NCBI RefSeq assembly: GCF_019799905.1
Contig: NZ_JABGCI010000010.1
Span: 102,534-166,533, forward strand
Source: Trujillonella endophytica
Lineage (GTDB): Bacteria > Actinomycetota > Actinomycetes > Mycobacteriales > Geodermatophilaceae
DNA length: 64,000 bases
Direction of reading: 5' to 3'
The notes beneath the pieces were generated by a model, which was not told where the DNA came from, searched no databases, and worked only from the letters and a program-made list of their open reading frames with translations. The position numbers and the translations under genes are program-made. How positions within the stretch are numbered: the stretch's first letter is position 1; each line of letters starts with the position of its first letter. Below, piece after piece: positions 30,868 to 39,574 of the stretch.

Positions 30868-31401
30868 TTGAACACCCACGACTTCACCGTCCCGACCGCC
30901 GACGGCTCGAGCCGCCCGCTGCGCGACTACGCCGGGCGGGTGCTGCTGGTGGTCAACACCGCCAGCGAGTGCGGGCTGACCCCGCAGTACGCGGGGTTGG
31001 AGGAGCTGTACCGGCGGCACCGGGACCGGGGGATGGAGGTGCTGGGGTTCCCCTGCAACCAGTTCGGCGCGGACGAGCCCGGCAGCGACGAGGAGATCCA
31101 GGCGTTCTGCTCGGCGGCCTTCGACGTCACCTTCCCGGTGTTCGCGAAGGTCGACGTCAACGGACCGGACGCGCACCCGCTGTGGCGGTACCTCCGTGCC
31201 GCCGATCCCGGTGAGTGGCACCCGGAGGAGGGACTCGACGCGCACGTGGCCCGCGTCCGCCCCCAGGCGGTCGGGACCGACGAGGTCAAGTGGAACTTCA
31301 CCAAGATCCTCGTCGCCCGTGACGGCGAGGTCATCCGCCGCTACGAGCCGACGGTCGTCCCCGAGGAGCTGACGGCGGATCTCGAAGCCGCACTGGCCTG
31401 A
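30868..31401 (+). CDS. Glutathione peroxidase-family protein (Cys type)
   Basis: A 177-residue thioredoxin-fold peroxidase. The motif NTASECGLTPQY carries the peroxidatic Cys where animal enzymes have selenocysteine. GFPCNQFG supplies the conserved Gln and a possible resolving Cys, and VKWNFTKILV the conserved Trp-Asn. In bacteria such proteins usually use thioredoxin or mycothiol systems instead of glutathione; which one is used here is not visible. The start is an unusual TTG at 30868 preceded by GAGAGGA. It lies 77 bases after ctaB and is convergent with ctaA. Confidence 0.9.
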   Translation: MNTHDFTVPTADGSSRPLRDYAGRVLLVVNTASECGLTPQYAGLEELYRRHRDRGMEVLGFPCNQFGADEPGSDEEIQAFCSAAFDVTFPVFAKVDVNGPDAHPLWRYLRAADPGEWHPEEGLDAHVARVRPQAVGTDEVKWNFTKILVARDGEVIRRYEPTVVPEELTADLEAALA

Positions 31402-31435
31402 CCTCGGCCGGGGACGCCGACGACGTCTGCGGATC

Positions 31436-31468
31436 GGTCACCCGGGGTGCAGCGCTCGCGGGGTGACC
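31436..31468. terminator. Hairpin between convergent peroxidase and ctaA genes
   Basis: GGTCACCC (31436-31443) pairs with GGGTGACC (31461-31468) across a 17-base loop in the 72-base convergent gap. Candidate bidirectional terminator. Confidence 0.4.
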
Positions 31469-31473
31469 CGGGC

Positions 31474-32427
31474 TCAGCGGGCAGCGGGGACCTCGGTGCG
31501 GGGCGCCGCCTCCAGCGGCAGCTCGGACGCCGGACCGCGCACCGACCACACCAGCCGGGCCGTGTAGGCGGTGACGAGGACCGCACCGAGCATGTGCAGC
31601 AGCACGAGCACCGCGGGCAGGTGCAGGAAGTACTGCACGTAGCCGACGACGCCCTGCAGCACCTGGACGACCAGCAGGTCGCGCGCGGCCCGGCGGGTGC
31701 GCCCCGCGGTGTCGGTCGCGTACAGCGCCACCAGCAGCGCGACGGTCAGCCCGATGAGCAGGAAGACGACGTCGGCGTGCAGCTGGCTCACCAGCTCGGC
31801 GTCGAAGCCCATCCGGTCGACCCGCAGGTCGCCGTCGGCGTCCTCCTGGAGGTCGCCGCTGTGCGGTCCGCTGCCGGTGACGACGGTCCCCAGCACGAGG
31901 ACGGTGGCGGTGACGGCGGCGATGCCGGTGGCCAGCAGGGCGAACGGGCGGCGGACCAGCAGCTGGCCGACGCCGGGCTCGCGGCTGCGCAGCCAGAGCA
32001 CGGTCATCAGCGCCACCAGGACCGCCGACAGCAGGAAGTGGGCCGCGACCGTCCACGGGTTGAGGCCGGTCAGGACCGTGATGCCGCCGAGCGCCGCCTG
32101 CACCGGGATGCCCAGGAAGCCCAGGACGGCGAGCGGTCGCAGGTCCCGGCGGGGCGAACGCCAGACGACGACCAGCGTGGCCAGGGCGATGATCCCGAGG
32201 ACGCCGGTGAGCGTGCGGTTGCCGAACTCGATGAGACCGTGGCCGGCCAGCTCCTCGGTCGGCACGAAGCTCGCGTCGGTGCAGTTGGGCCACGTCGGGC
32301 AGCCGAGGCCGGAGCCGGTCAGGCGCACCGCGCCGCCGGTGACGACGATGAGCCCGTTGGCCACCGCGTTGGCCAGGGCCACCCGGGAGATGGTGGTCGC
32401 GGAGAAGGAGGCGGGCAGGACCGGCAC
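31474..32427 (-). CDS. ctaA: Heme A synthase (COX15/CtaA family)
   Basis: Oxidises heme O to heme A, acting after CtaB. The 317-residue protein has about eight membrane helices. The start region holds GGAVRLTGSGLGCPTWPNC with the Cys pair typical of Gram-positive CtaA, followed by an E-FGNR helix (LIEFGNRTLTG). His residues that would ligate heme occur in AAHFLLSAVL, SQLHADVVFL and LLHMLGAVLV. ATG 32427 was kept. It is separated from the divergent sufR by ~165 bases. Confidence 0.93.
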   Translation of the reverse strand: MPVLPASFSATTISRVALANAVANGLIVVTGGAVRLTGSGLGCPTWPNCTDASFVPTEELAGHGLIEFGNRTLTGVLGIIALATLVVVWRSPRRDLRPLAVLGFLGIPVQAALGGITVLTGLNPWTVAAHFLLSAVLVALMTVLWLRSREPGVGQLLVRRPFALLATGIAAVTATVLVLGTVVTGSGPHSGDLQEDADGDLRVDRMGFDAELVSQLHADVVFLLIGLTVALLVALYATDTAGRTRRAARDLLVVQVLQGVVGYVQYFLHLPAVLVLLHMLGAVLVTAYTARLVWSVRGPASELPLEAAPRTEVPAAR

Positions 32428-32580
32428 GCTCCGATGCTAGGCGGTGCGCAGCGGCGTCCGTCCCCGCCGCGGTCGGCCGCCCGGGGCCGCACGGCGTGGC
32501 CCGGTGAGGTGCGTCACGCACGGGACGGAGGTCACGCGGGAGGTAAGGCCGACCTTGGTTGCAGCCCCCCGTAAATAGGT

Positions 32581-32596
32581 CACACTCGTGTTGTGG
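32581..32596 (+). promoter_or_regulatory. Palindromic candidate SufR operator overlapping the sufR start codon
   Basis: ACACTCGTGT (32582-32591) is a palindrome with a two-base centre, and CACA (32581-32584) with TGTG (32592-32595) forms a wider one. The GTG start codon (32593-32595) lies inside. It also reads ACACT-N5-TGTGG, close to an ACACT-N5-TGTGA site I recall for mycobacterial SufR; that comparison is from memory and unchecked. Confidence 0.45.
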
Positions 32597-33405
32597 AAAG
32601 CGAGGACCGGAGCACGCGGCACCGCGTCATCGCCCTGCTGCTCGAGCACGGCCCGCAGACGGCCTCCGAGCTGGCCGGGCGGCTCGGCGTCTCACCCGCG
32701 GCCGTCCGCCGCCACCTCGACGCCCTGGCCGCCACGGGCCGGGTGGAGGAGCGGCGCGGAGCGCCCGGAGCCGGCGGTGGCCAGCGGGGCCGCGGTCGCC
32801 CCGCCCGCTACCACCACCTGACCGACGTCGGCCGGTCCGCCCTGCCGCACGCCTACGACGACCTGGCGCTGACCGCGCTCCGGCACGTCGCCTCCTCGCA
32901 GGGCCCCGAGGCCGTCCGCGTGATCGCCGAGGCGCAGCTGTCCGGCCTGGAGCAGCGCTGCTCGACCGCGGTCGAGGAGGCCACGGCCGGCAGTGGCGGC
33001 GCCCCGGTCGACCGCGCCCAGGCCCTCGCCGCCGCGCTGACCGCCGAGGGCTACGCTGCCGCGGCCTCGGCGATCGCCGGCGGAGGGCAGCTCTGCCAGC
33101 ACCACTGCCCGGTGGCGCACGTCGCGGCCGAGTTCCCGCAGCTGTGCGAGGCCGAGACGGCGGTCATCGGCCGGCTCGTGGGCACCCACGTGCAGCGGCT
33201 GGCCACCATCGCCCACGGCGACGGGGTGTGCACCACGCACATCCCCGGACCACTCGTCCCGGGGCCCTCGCGAGGCGGCCGGGAGCACATCCGGACGGGG
33301 AACAGAACGCATCCCCCGAGCCCTGTACCTGGTGACCGGCGAGCGCCCCGCGCCCCGTCCACCGCCAGCTCCACCCAGACCCACCGGGAGAGGACGCCCG
33401 CATGA
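32593..33405 (+). CDS. sufR: SufR-type iron-sulfur transcriptional repressor
   Basis: SufR senses iron-sulfur cluster status and represses the suf operon. The 270-residue protein has an N-terminal winged helix (HGPQTASELAGRLGVSPAAV, residues ~19-38) with a basic Gly/Arg linker. The C-terminal sensor contains CQHHC...FPQLCEAE...GDGVCTTHIP, the spaced cysteines that ligate the cluster. The final ~50 residues are low-complexity and overlap the sufB start (ATGA). GTG 32593 follows no clear ribosome site and may be leaderless. First gene of sufR-B-D-Rieske-C-S-U-T. Confidence 0.93.
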   Translation: MESEDRSTRHRVIALLLEHGPQTASELAGRLGVSPAAVRRHLDALAATGRVEERRGAPGAGGGQRGRGRPARYHHLTDVGRSALPHAYDDLALTALRHVASSQGPEAVRVIAEAQLSGLEQRCSTAVEEATAGSGGAPVDRAQALAAALTAEGYAAAASAIAGGGQLCQHHCPVAHVAAEFPQLCEAETAVIGRLVGTHVQRLATIAHGDGVCTTHIPGPLVPGPSRGGREHIRTGNRTHPPSPVPGDRRAPRAPSTASSTQTHRERTPA

Positions 33406-34835
33406 CCAGCACCCAGCAGCCCGTGCCGCTGACCCAGGACGAGCAGATCGACCAGCTCGGCCGCTACCAGTACGGCTGGGCCGACGCTGACGTCGCCGGG
33501 TCCTCCGCGCGTCGTGGCATCAACGAGGACGTCGTCCGGGACATCTCGGCCCGCAAGAACGAGCCCGAGTGGATGCTCGAGCGCCGTCTCAAGGCGCTGA
33601 AGCTCTTCGGCCGCAAGCCCATGCCCGACTGGGGCTCGGACCTGTCCGGCATCGACTTCCAGAACATCAAGTACTTCGTGCGCTCCACCGAGGCCCAGGC
33701 GGCCACGTGGGACGAGCTGCCCGAGGACATCAAGAACACCTACGACAAGCTGGGCATCCCGGAGGCCGAGAAGCAGCGGCTGGTCTCCGGCGTCGCGGCC
33801 CAGTACGAGTCCGAGGTCGTCTACCACAAGATCCGCGAGGACCTCGAGGAGCAGGGCGTCCTGTTCCTCGACACCGACACCGCGCTCAAGGAGCACGAGG
33901 ACCTCTTCAAGGAGTACTTCGGCTCGGTGATCCCGGCCGGCGACAACAAGTTCGCCGCGCTGAACACCGCGGTGTGGTCCGGCGGCTCGTTCATCTACGT
34001 GCCCAAGGGCGTCCACGTCGAGATCCCGCTGCAGGCCTACTTCCGGATCAACACCGAGAACATGGGCCAGTTCGAGCGGACGCTCATGATCATCGACGAG
34101 GGCGCGTACGTGCACTACGTCGAGGGCTGCACCGCGCCGATCTACAAGTCGGACTCGCTGCACTCCGCGGTCGTCGAGATCATCGTCAAGAAGAACGCGC
34201 GCTGCCGGTACACGACCATCCAGAACTGGTCGAACAACGTCTACAACCTGGTCACCAAGCGGGCGATCGCCCACGAGGGCGCGACCATGGAGTGGGTCGA
34301 CGGCAACATCGGCTCCAAGGTGACGATGAAGTACCCCGCCGTCTGGATGACCGGCGAGCACGCCAAGGGCGAGGTGCTCTCCATCGCCTTCGCCGGCGAG
34401 GGCCAGCACCAGGACGCCGGCGCCAAGATGGTGCACGCCGCGCCGAACACGTCGTCGAACATCATCAGCAAGTCGGTGGCGCGCGGCGGCGGTCGCACCT
34501 CCTACCGCGGCCTGGTGCAGATCGACGAGGGCGCGCACGGCTCGAGGTCCACGGTGAAGTGCGACGCGCTGCTGGTCGACACGATCAGCCGGTCCGACAC
34601 CTACCCCTACGTCGACGTCCGCGAGGACGACGTCTCCATGGGGCACGAGGCCACGGTGTCGCGGGTCAGCGAGGACCAGCTCTTCTACCTGATGAGCCGC
34701 GGCATGACCGAGGACGAGGCCATGGCGATGGTGGTGCGCGGCTTCGTCGAGCCGATCGCCCGTGAGCTGCCGATGGAGTACGCCCTCGAGCTCAACCGCC
34801 TGATCGAGCTGCAGATGGAAGGTGCCGTCGGCTGA
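33402..34835 (+). CDS. sufB: Fe-S cluster assembly protein SufB
   Basis: Scaffold subunit of the SufBCD complex on which iron-sulfur clusters are built. The 477-residue length is typical. Family motifs include GSFIYVPKGVHVEIPLQAYF, EGCTAPIYKSDSLHSAVVEI, RGGGRTSYRGLV and the C-terminal ARELPMEYALELNRLIELQM. The cysteine in EGCTAP corresponds to a conserved residue. ATG 33402 overlaps the sufR stop (ATGA); the stop overlaps sufD by one base. Confidence 0.97.
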   Translation: MTSTQQPVPLTQDEQIDQLGRYQYGWADADVAGSSARRGINEDVVRDISARKNEPEWMLERRLKALKLFGRKPMPDWGSDLSGIDFQNIKYFVRSTEAQAATWDELPEDIKNTYDKLGIPEAEKQRLVSGVAAQYESEVVYHKIREDLEEQGVLFLDTDTALKEHEDLFKEYFGSVIPAGDNKFAALNTAVWSGGSFIYVPKGVHVEIPLQAYFRINTENMGQFERTLMIIDEGAYVHYVEGCTAPIYKSDSLHSAVVEIIVKKNARCRYTTIQNWSNNVYNLVTKRAIAHEGATMEWVDGNIGSKVTMKYPAVWMTGEHAKGEVLSIAFAGEGQHQDAGAKMVHAAPNTSSNIISKSVARGGGRTSYRGLVQIDEGAHGSRSTVKCDALLVDTISRSDTYPYVDVREDDVSMGHEATVSRVSEDQLFYLMSRGMTEDEAMAMVVRGFVEPIARELPMEYALELNRLIELQMEGAVG

Positions 34836-36160
34836 TGTCGGCTCCACACGACACGGGTACGGACGACCAGACCACCCTGACCACCGACTCGGCCGCCCTC
34901 GCCGGCGAGCTCTTCGCTCCCGGCGTGGGCGCGCAGGCCGGCCCGCCGACGACCCCGGCGGCCGGTACCGGCACCGCCGGGGAGGCGACGCCCGGCGCGC
35001 ACAGCCACGGCGGACCGACCCCGACCGGCTCCCCGGCCGAGCGGTTCACCTCTCCCGACCCGGACGCCTTCGGCGACCCCACCGGGCGGGAGGAGGACTG
35101 GCGCTTCACCCCGATGCGCCGGATCCGCCCGCTGCTCCAGGGCGCGGCCTCGGACGCGCACCTGCAGTGGGACACCGACCTGCCCGACGGCGTCGAGCTG
35201 ACCGCCGTCGAGGCCGACGACCCGCTGATCAAGGGCCTGCCCGAGCCGGTCGACCGGCTGGCCGCGCTCACCCGGCAGCGCAGCGGCGGCGCGGCCGTCG
35301 TCCGTGTGCCCGCCGAGGCGAAGCTGGACCGTCCGGTCACCCTGCGGCTGACCGGCACCGGGTCCGAGGACGTCGTCTGGGGCCAGGTCGTCGTCGAGGT
35401 CGGCGCGTTCGCCGAGGCGACGGTCGTCCTGGACCACAGCGGCTCGGCCCGCTACTCGGGCGGCGTCTCGGTCCTCGCCGGCGACGGCGCCCAGGTGACG
35501 CTCGTGTCCGTGCAGGACTGGGCGCCCGGCAGCGTCCACGCCGGCCAGTACGACACCGTCGTCGGCCGTGACGCCAGCGTCAGCCAGGTCGTGGTGACCC
35601 TCGGCGGGGACCTCGTCCGGCTGGTCAGCAACGTGGCCTATGCCGGGCCCGGCGGCTCCGCCGAGCTCTACGGCGTGTACTTCGCCGACGAGACCCAGCA
35701 CCAGGAGCACCGCCTCTGGGTCGACCACTCGGTGCCCCAGTGCCGCAGCAACGTGCTCTACAAGGGCGCGCTGCAGGGCGAGGAGGCGCACACGGTCTGG
35801 GTCGGCGACGTCCGCATCCGCCCGGCCGCTGTCGGCACCGAGACCTACGAGCTGAACCGGAACCTGGTGCTCACCGACGGCGCCCGCGCCGACTCGGTGC
35901 CCAACCTGGAGATCGAGACCGGCGAGATCGTCGGCGCCGGCCACGCCAGCGCGACCGGCCGGTTCGACGACGAGCAGCTGTTCTACCTCTGCTCGCGCGG
36001 CATCGACGCCGAGACCGCCCGCCGCCTGGTGGTGCGTGGCTTCTTCGCCGACGTCGTCCAGCGGATCGGCATCCCCGAGCTGCAGGACCGGCTCATGGGC
36101 ACCGTCGAGGCCCGCCTCGGCCAGCTGCCCGGCCTCGCCGAGCAGCCCGTGGAGGCCTGA
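34835..36160 (+). CDS. sufD: Fe-S cluster assembly protein SufD
   Basis: Partner of SufB in the SufBC2D scaffold. The 441-residue protein carries the SufD core from about residue 85 (DWRFTPMRRIRPL) to the end, including SNVLYKGALQGEEAHTVWVGDV, the acidic GARADSVPNLEIETGEIVGAGHA in two parts, and LFYLCSRGI. The N-terminal ~80 residues contain a Pro/Gly/Ala/Thr-rich stretch (about 40-70) absent from the mycobacterial protein as I recall it. One-base overlaps with sufB upstream and the Rieske gene downstream indicate coupled translation. Confidence 0.95.
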   Translation: MSAPHDTGTDDQTTLTTDSAALAGELFAPGVGAQAGPPTTPAAGTGTAGEATPGAHSHGGPTPTGSPAERFTSPDPDAFGDPTGREEDWRFTPMRRIRPLLQGAASDAHLQWDTDLPDGVELTAVEADDPLIKGLPEPVDRLAALTRQRSGGAAVVRVPAEAKLDRPVTLRLTGTGSEDVVWGQVVVEVGAFAEATVVLDHSGSARYSGGVSVLAGDGAQVTLVSVQDWAPGSVHAGQYDTVVGRDASVSQVVVTLGGDLVRLVSNVAYAGPGGSAELYGVYFADETQHQEHRLWVDHSVPQCRSNVLYKGALQGEEAHTVWVGDVRIRPAAVGTETYELNRNLVLTDGARADSVPNLEIETGEIVGAGHASATGRFDDEQLFYLCSRGIDAETARRLVVRGFFADVVQRIGIPELQDRLMGTVEARLGQLPGLAEQPVEA

Positions 36161-36504
36161 TGGCCTTCGCCCGCCTCTGCTCGCTGGCCGACGTCAAGGA
36201 TCCCGGCGCGCTGCGCGTCGAGCTCGACGGGAACGGTCCCGAGGCGATCGCCGTCGTCCGCTTCGCGGGCGAGGTCTTCGCGATCGAGGACGTCTGCTCG
36301 CACGCCGAGGTCGCCCTCTCCGAGGGGGACGTCGAGGAGTTCAAGGGCGCGCCGACGATCGAGTGCTGGCTGCACGGGTCGTGCTTCGACCTGACCAGCG
36401 GCCGCCCCACCAACCTGCCGGCCACCGAGCCGGTCCCCGTCTACCCGGTCCGCGTGGACGGCGACGACGTGTTCGTCGACGTCGACACCCCGATCGGCAC
36501 CTGA
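36160..36504 (+). CDS. Rieske-type [2Fe-2S] ferredoxin in the suf operon
   Basis: A 114-residue ferredoxin of the non-heme oxygenase type. The two cluster-ligand pairs are visible: DVCSHAEVALSEG (C-x-H) and CWLHGSCFD (C-x2-H). The ATG shares a base with the sufD stop and sufC begins 12 bases later. The same gene sits between sufD and sufC in Streptomyces, to my knowledge, but not in mycobacteria. A role as electron donor or cluster carrier during SUF assembly is likely but unproven. Annotation as a dioxygenase subunit would be misleading here. Confidence 0.92.
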   Translation: MAFARLCSLADVKDPGALRVELDGNGPEAIAVVRFAGEVFAIEDVCSHAEVALSEGDVEEFKGAPTIECWLHGSCFDLTSGRPTNLPATEPVPVYPVRVDGDDVFVDVDTPIGT

Positions 36505-36516
36505 GGAGCGAGAACA

Positions 36517-37305
36517 GTGTCCGTGCTCGAGATCCGCGACCTCCACGTCAGCGTGGGTGACGGTGACGACGCCAAGGAGATCCTCCGCGGCGTCGACCTC
36601 ACCATCCGCTCCGGCGAGACCCACGCGATCATGGGCCCCAACGGGTCCGGCAAGTCCACGCTGGCGTACTCCATCGCCGGCCACCCCAAGTACACCGTGA
36701 CCAGCGGCTCGGTGACCCTCGACGGCGAGGACGTCCTCGCGATGAGCGTCGACGAGCGCGCCCGCGCCGGGCTGTTCCTGGCCATGCAGTACCCGGTCGA
36801 GGTCCCCGGCGTCTCGGTGTCCAACTTCCTGCGCACCGCGGCCACCGCGGTCAAGGGCGAGGCGCCGAAGCTGCGCACCTGGGTCAAGGACGTCAAGACC
36901 GAGATGGCCGGCCTGGAGATGGACGCGGCGTTCGCCGAGCGCAACGTCAACGAGGGCTTCTCCGGCGGAGAGAAGAAGCGCCACGAGATCCTGCAGATGC
37001 GGCTGCTCAAGCCGAAGATCGCCGTCCTCGACGAGACCGACTCCGGCCTCGACGTCGACGCGCTGCGGGTCGTCTCCGAGGGCGTCAACCGGACCCGCGA
37101 GGACAGCGACCTCGGCGTCCTGCTGATCACGCACTACACGCGGATCCTGCGCTACATCAAGCCCGACTTCGTGCACGTCTTCATCGCCGGCCGGTTCGTC
37201 GAGGAGGGCGGCCCGGAGCTGGCCGACAAGCTCGAGAGCGAGGGCTACGCCGCCTACGTCAAGGACTCGGCCGACGTGGCCGCCGCGGAGGCTGCTGCGT
37301 CATGA
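36517..37305 (+). CDS. sufC: Fe-S cluster assembly ATPase SufC
   Basis: ABC-type ATPase that drives SufB/SufD conformational change. The 262-residue protein has Walker A GPNGSGKST (near residue 44), the Q-loop region AMQYPVEVPGVS typical of SufC, the signature FSGGEKKRHEI and Walker B AVLDETDSGLD. Unlike transporter ATPases it has the SufC-specific DETDSGLD sequence. GTG 36517 is preceded by GAGGAGCGAG. Its last codons overlap sufS (ATGA). Confidence 0.97.
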   Translation: MSVLEIRDLHVSVGDGDDAKEILRGVDLTIRSGETHAIMGPNGSGKSTLAYSIAGHPKYTVTSGSVTLDGEDVLAMSVDERARAGLFLAMQYPVEVPGVSVSNFLRTAATAVKGEAPKLRTWVKDVKTEMAGLEMDAAFAERNVNEGFSGGEKKRHEILQMRLLKPKIAVLDETDSGLDVDALRVVSEGVNRTREDSDLGVLLITHYTRILRYIKPDFVHVFIAGRFVEEGGPELADKLESEGYAAYVKDSADVAAAEAAAS

Positions 37306-38627
37306 CCCAGACCGTCTCGCGTCCCGCCGGGGCGCAGCGTGAGGCCCTGCCGCTGGACGTCGAGGCGATCCGGGCGGACTTCCCCATCCTGTCGCGCACC
37401 GTCCGCGACGGGAAGCGGCTGGTCTACCTCGACTCCGGCGCGACCTCGCAGAAGCCGCGCAGCGTCCTCGATGCCGAGCGCTGGTTCTACGAGAACGTCA
37501 ACGCGGCGCCCCACCGCGGCGCGCACCAGCTCGCCGAGGAGGCCACCGGCGCCTACGAGACGGCGCGGGCGACCATCGCCGGCTTCCTCGGCGCGCGGAC
37601 CGACGAGGTCGTCTTCACCCGCAACTCGACCGAGGCGATCAACCTCGTCGCCTACGCGCTGTCCAACGCGGCCACCGCGAAGGAGGACGCCTTCCGCCGG
37701 TACGCCGTCGGCCAGGGCGACGAGATCGTCGTGACCGAGATGGAGCACCACGCCAACCTGGTGCCCTGGCAGCAGCTGTGCGAGCGGACCGGCGCCACGC
37801 TGCGCTGGCTCGGCCTCACCGACGACGGCCGGCTGGACCTCGCCGACCTCGGCACGGTGGTCAACGAGCGGACCAAGCTGGTCGCCGTCACCCAGCAGTC
37901 GAACATCCTGGGCACCATCAACCCGCTCGGGGAGATCGTGGCCCGGGCCCACGAGGTCGGCGCCCTGGTGCTGGTCGACGGCGCCCAGTCGGTGCCGCAC
38001 CAGCCGGTCGACGTCACCGTGCTCGGGGCGGACTTCCTGGTGTTCTCCGGGCACAAGATGCTCGGGCCCACCGGCGTCGGCGTCCTCTGGGGCCGCTACG
38101 AGGTGCTCGACGCGCTGCCGCCGTTCCTCACCGGTGGCTCGATGATCGAGGTCGTCCGCATGGAGGGCAGCACCTTCATGCCCCCGCCGCAGCGGTTCGA
38201 GGCCGGTGTCCCGATGACCGCGCAGGTTATCGGGCTCGCCGCCGCCGTCGAGTACCTGCAGCGGCTCGGCATGGACGCCGTCCAGGCGCACGAGGAGGCG
38301 CTCACCGCCTACGCGCTCGAGAAGCTGGCGGAGATCCCCGGCGTCACCGTGATCGGCCCGCCGGACACCGTCTCGCGCGGGGGAGCGATCTCCTTCACCG
38401 TCGAGGGCATCCACCCGCACGACGTCGGCCAGGTGCTCGACGACGAGGGCATCGCCGTCCGGGTGGGGCACCACTGCGCCTGGCCGGTGGTCCGCCGCTA
38501 CGGCGTCCCCGCCACCACGCGCGCCACCTTCTACGTGCACACCGGGTACGACGACGTCGACGCGCTGGCCGACGGCATCCGGAAGGCGCAGCAGTTCTTC
38601 GGCGTTGGCCAGGGTGAGGTGAGCTGA
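37302..38627 (+). CDS. sufS: Cysteine desulfurase SufS
   Basis: PLP enzyme that removes sulfur from cysteine and hands it to SufU. The 441-residue protein has the family features: YLDSGATSQKP, NAAPHRGAHQLAEEAT, the PLP-lysine in FSGHKMLGPTG and the active-site cysteine in VGHHCAWPV (often HHCAQP). ATG 37302 overlaps the sufC stop, and sufU starts three bases after the stop. Confidence 0.97.
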   Translation: MTQTVSRPAGAQREALPLDVEAIRADFPILSRTVRDGKRLVYLDSGATSQKPRSVLDAERWFYENVNAAPHRGAHQLAEEATGAYETARATIAGFLGARTDEVVFTRNSTEAINLVAYALSNAATAKEDAFRRYAVGQGDEIVVTEMEHHANLVPWQQLCERTGATLRWLGLTDDGRLDLADLGTVVNERTKLVAVTQQSNILGTINPLGEIVARAHEVGALVLVDGAQSVPHQPVDVTVLGADFLVFSGHKMLGPTGVGVLWGRYEVLDALPPFLTGGSMIEVVRMEGSTFMPPPQRFEAGVPMTAQVIGLAAAVEYLQRLGMDAVQAHEEALTAYALEKLAEIPGVTVIGPPDTVSRGGAISFTVEGIHPHDVGQVLDDEGIAVRVGHHCAWPVVRRYGVPATTRATFYVHTGYDDVDALADGIRKAQQFFGVGQGEVS

Positions 38628-38629
38628 CG

Positions 38630-39082
38630 ATGCAGCTGCAGTCGATGTACCAGGAGATCATCCTGGACCACTACCGGAACCCGCACGGCCGCGGACTGCG
38701 CGAGCCGTTCGAGGCCGAGGTCCACCACGTCAACCCGACGTGCGGCGACGAGGTCACCCTCCGGGTGCACCTCGAGGGCGACACCATCGCCGACGTGTCC
38801 TACGAGGGCATGGGCTGCTCCATCAGCCAGGCCTCGGTCTCGGCGATGTACGACCTCGTCATCGGCAAGACCGTGCCGCAGGCGCTGGAGACCGGCGAGC
38901 ACTTCATGACCCTGATGTCGAGCAAGGGCGACGCATCGGTGGCCGAGAAGCTCGAGGACGAGCTGGAGGACGCCGTGGCGTTCGCCGGCGTCTCGAAGTA
39001 CCCCGCGCGCATCAAGTGCGCGCTGATGAGCTGGATGGCCCTCAAGGACGCCAGCGCCCGAGCCTGGGGAGCACAGCAGTGA
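38630..39082 (+). CDS. sufU: Zinc-dependent sulfurtransferase SufU
   Basis: IscU-like protein that in Gram-positives accepts sulfur from SufS through a zinc site. The 150-residue protein has the three cysteines and Asp expected for zinc: NPTCGDEV (C, D), GMGCSISQAS and IKCALMSW. The C-terminal EDAVAFAGVSKYPARI matches the SufU-specific region. It overlaps the next gene by four bases (GTGA). Confidence 0.96.
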   Translation: MQLQSMYQEIILDHYRNPHGRGLREPFEAEVHHVNPTCGDEVTLRVHLEGDTIADVSYEGMGCSISQASVSAMYDLVIGKTVPQALETGEHFMTLMSSKGDASVAEKLEDELEDAVAFAGVSKYPARIKCALMSWMALKDASARAWGAQQ

Positions 39083-39468
39083 GCGAGACCACCGAGAACC
39101 CGACCACGACCGACGGTGCGTCGGCGGAGCTGCCGGCCTACAAGTCGGCGCTGATCGAGGACCTCGAGGAGGCCATGCGCGACGTCGTCGACCCCGAGCT
39201 GGGCGTCAACGTCGTGGACCTGGGCCTCGTCTACGGCCTCGACGTCGACGAGCACAACGTCGCCGTCATCGACATGACGCTGACCTCGGCGGCCTGCCCG
39301 CTGACCGACGTCATCGAGGACCAGGCGCGCACCGCGCTGACCGGCGGCCCCGGCCCCGGCCTGGTCGACGACATCCGGATCAACTGGGTCTGGATGCCGC
39401 CGTGGGGCCCGGACAAGATCACCGACGACGGTCGCGAGCAGCTGCGGGCCCTCGGCTTCCGCGTCTGA
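39079..39468 (+). CDS. sufT: SufT-like DUF59 metal-sulfur cluster assembly protein
   Basis: A 129-residue DUF59/MIP18-family protein that closes the suf operon. The core motif DPELGVNVVDLGLVYG (residues ~38-53) and MTLTSAACPLTDVIEDQ with the conserved Cys are clear, as is WMPPWGPDKI near the end. Relatives assist delivery of clusters to target proteins. The first ~25 residues are a Thr/Ala-rich variable segment. GTG 39079 overlaps the sufU stop. Confidence 0.93.
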   Translation: MSETTENPTTTDGASAELPAYKSALIEDLEEAMRDVVDPELGVNVVDLGLVYGLDVDEHNVAVIDMTLTSAACPLTDVIEDQARTALTGGPGPGLVDDIRINWVWMPPWGPDKITDDGREQLRALGFRV

Positions 39469-39497
39469 TTAAGGATCCCGCTGCCCTCCACGCCACG

Positions 39498-39513
39498 CCC
39501 CGCGCGGCGCGGG
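39498..39513. terminator. Short GC hairpin between sufT and the convergent membrane protein gene
   Basis: CCCGC (39499-39503) with GCGGG (39509-39513) around a 5-base loop in the 106-base convergent gap. Short, so a weak candidate. Confidence 0.3.
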
Positions 39514-39574
39514 TCCCTGCAGCGGGGCCGTTCCAGCACCGTCCTGGGCCGGTCCGCCTCCGTGGCGGGCCGGC

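Noticed and set aside
36160..36504. Naming the Rieske protein as a dioxygenase ferredoxin subunit.
   Set aside because: It is embedded between sufD and sufC with overlapping ends and no oxygenase genes nearby.
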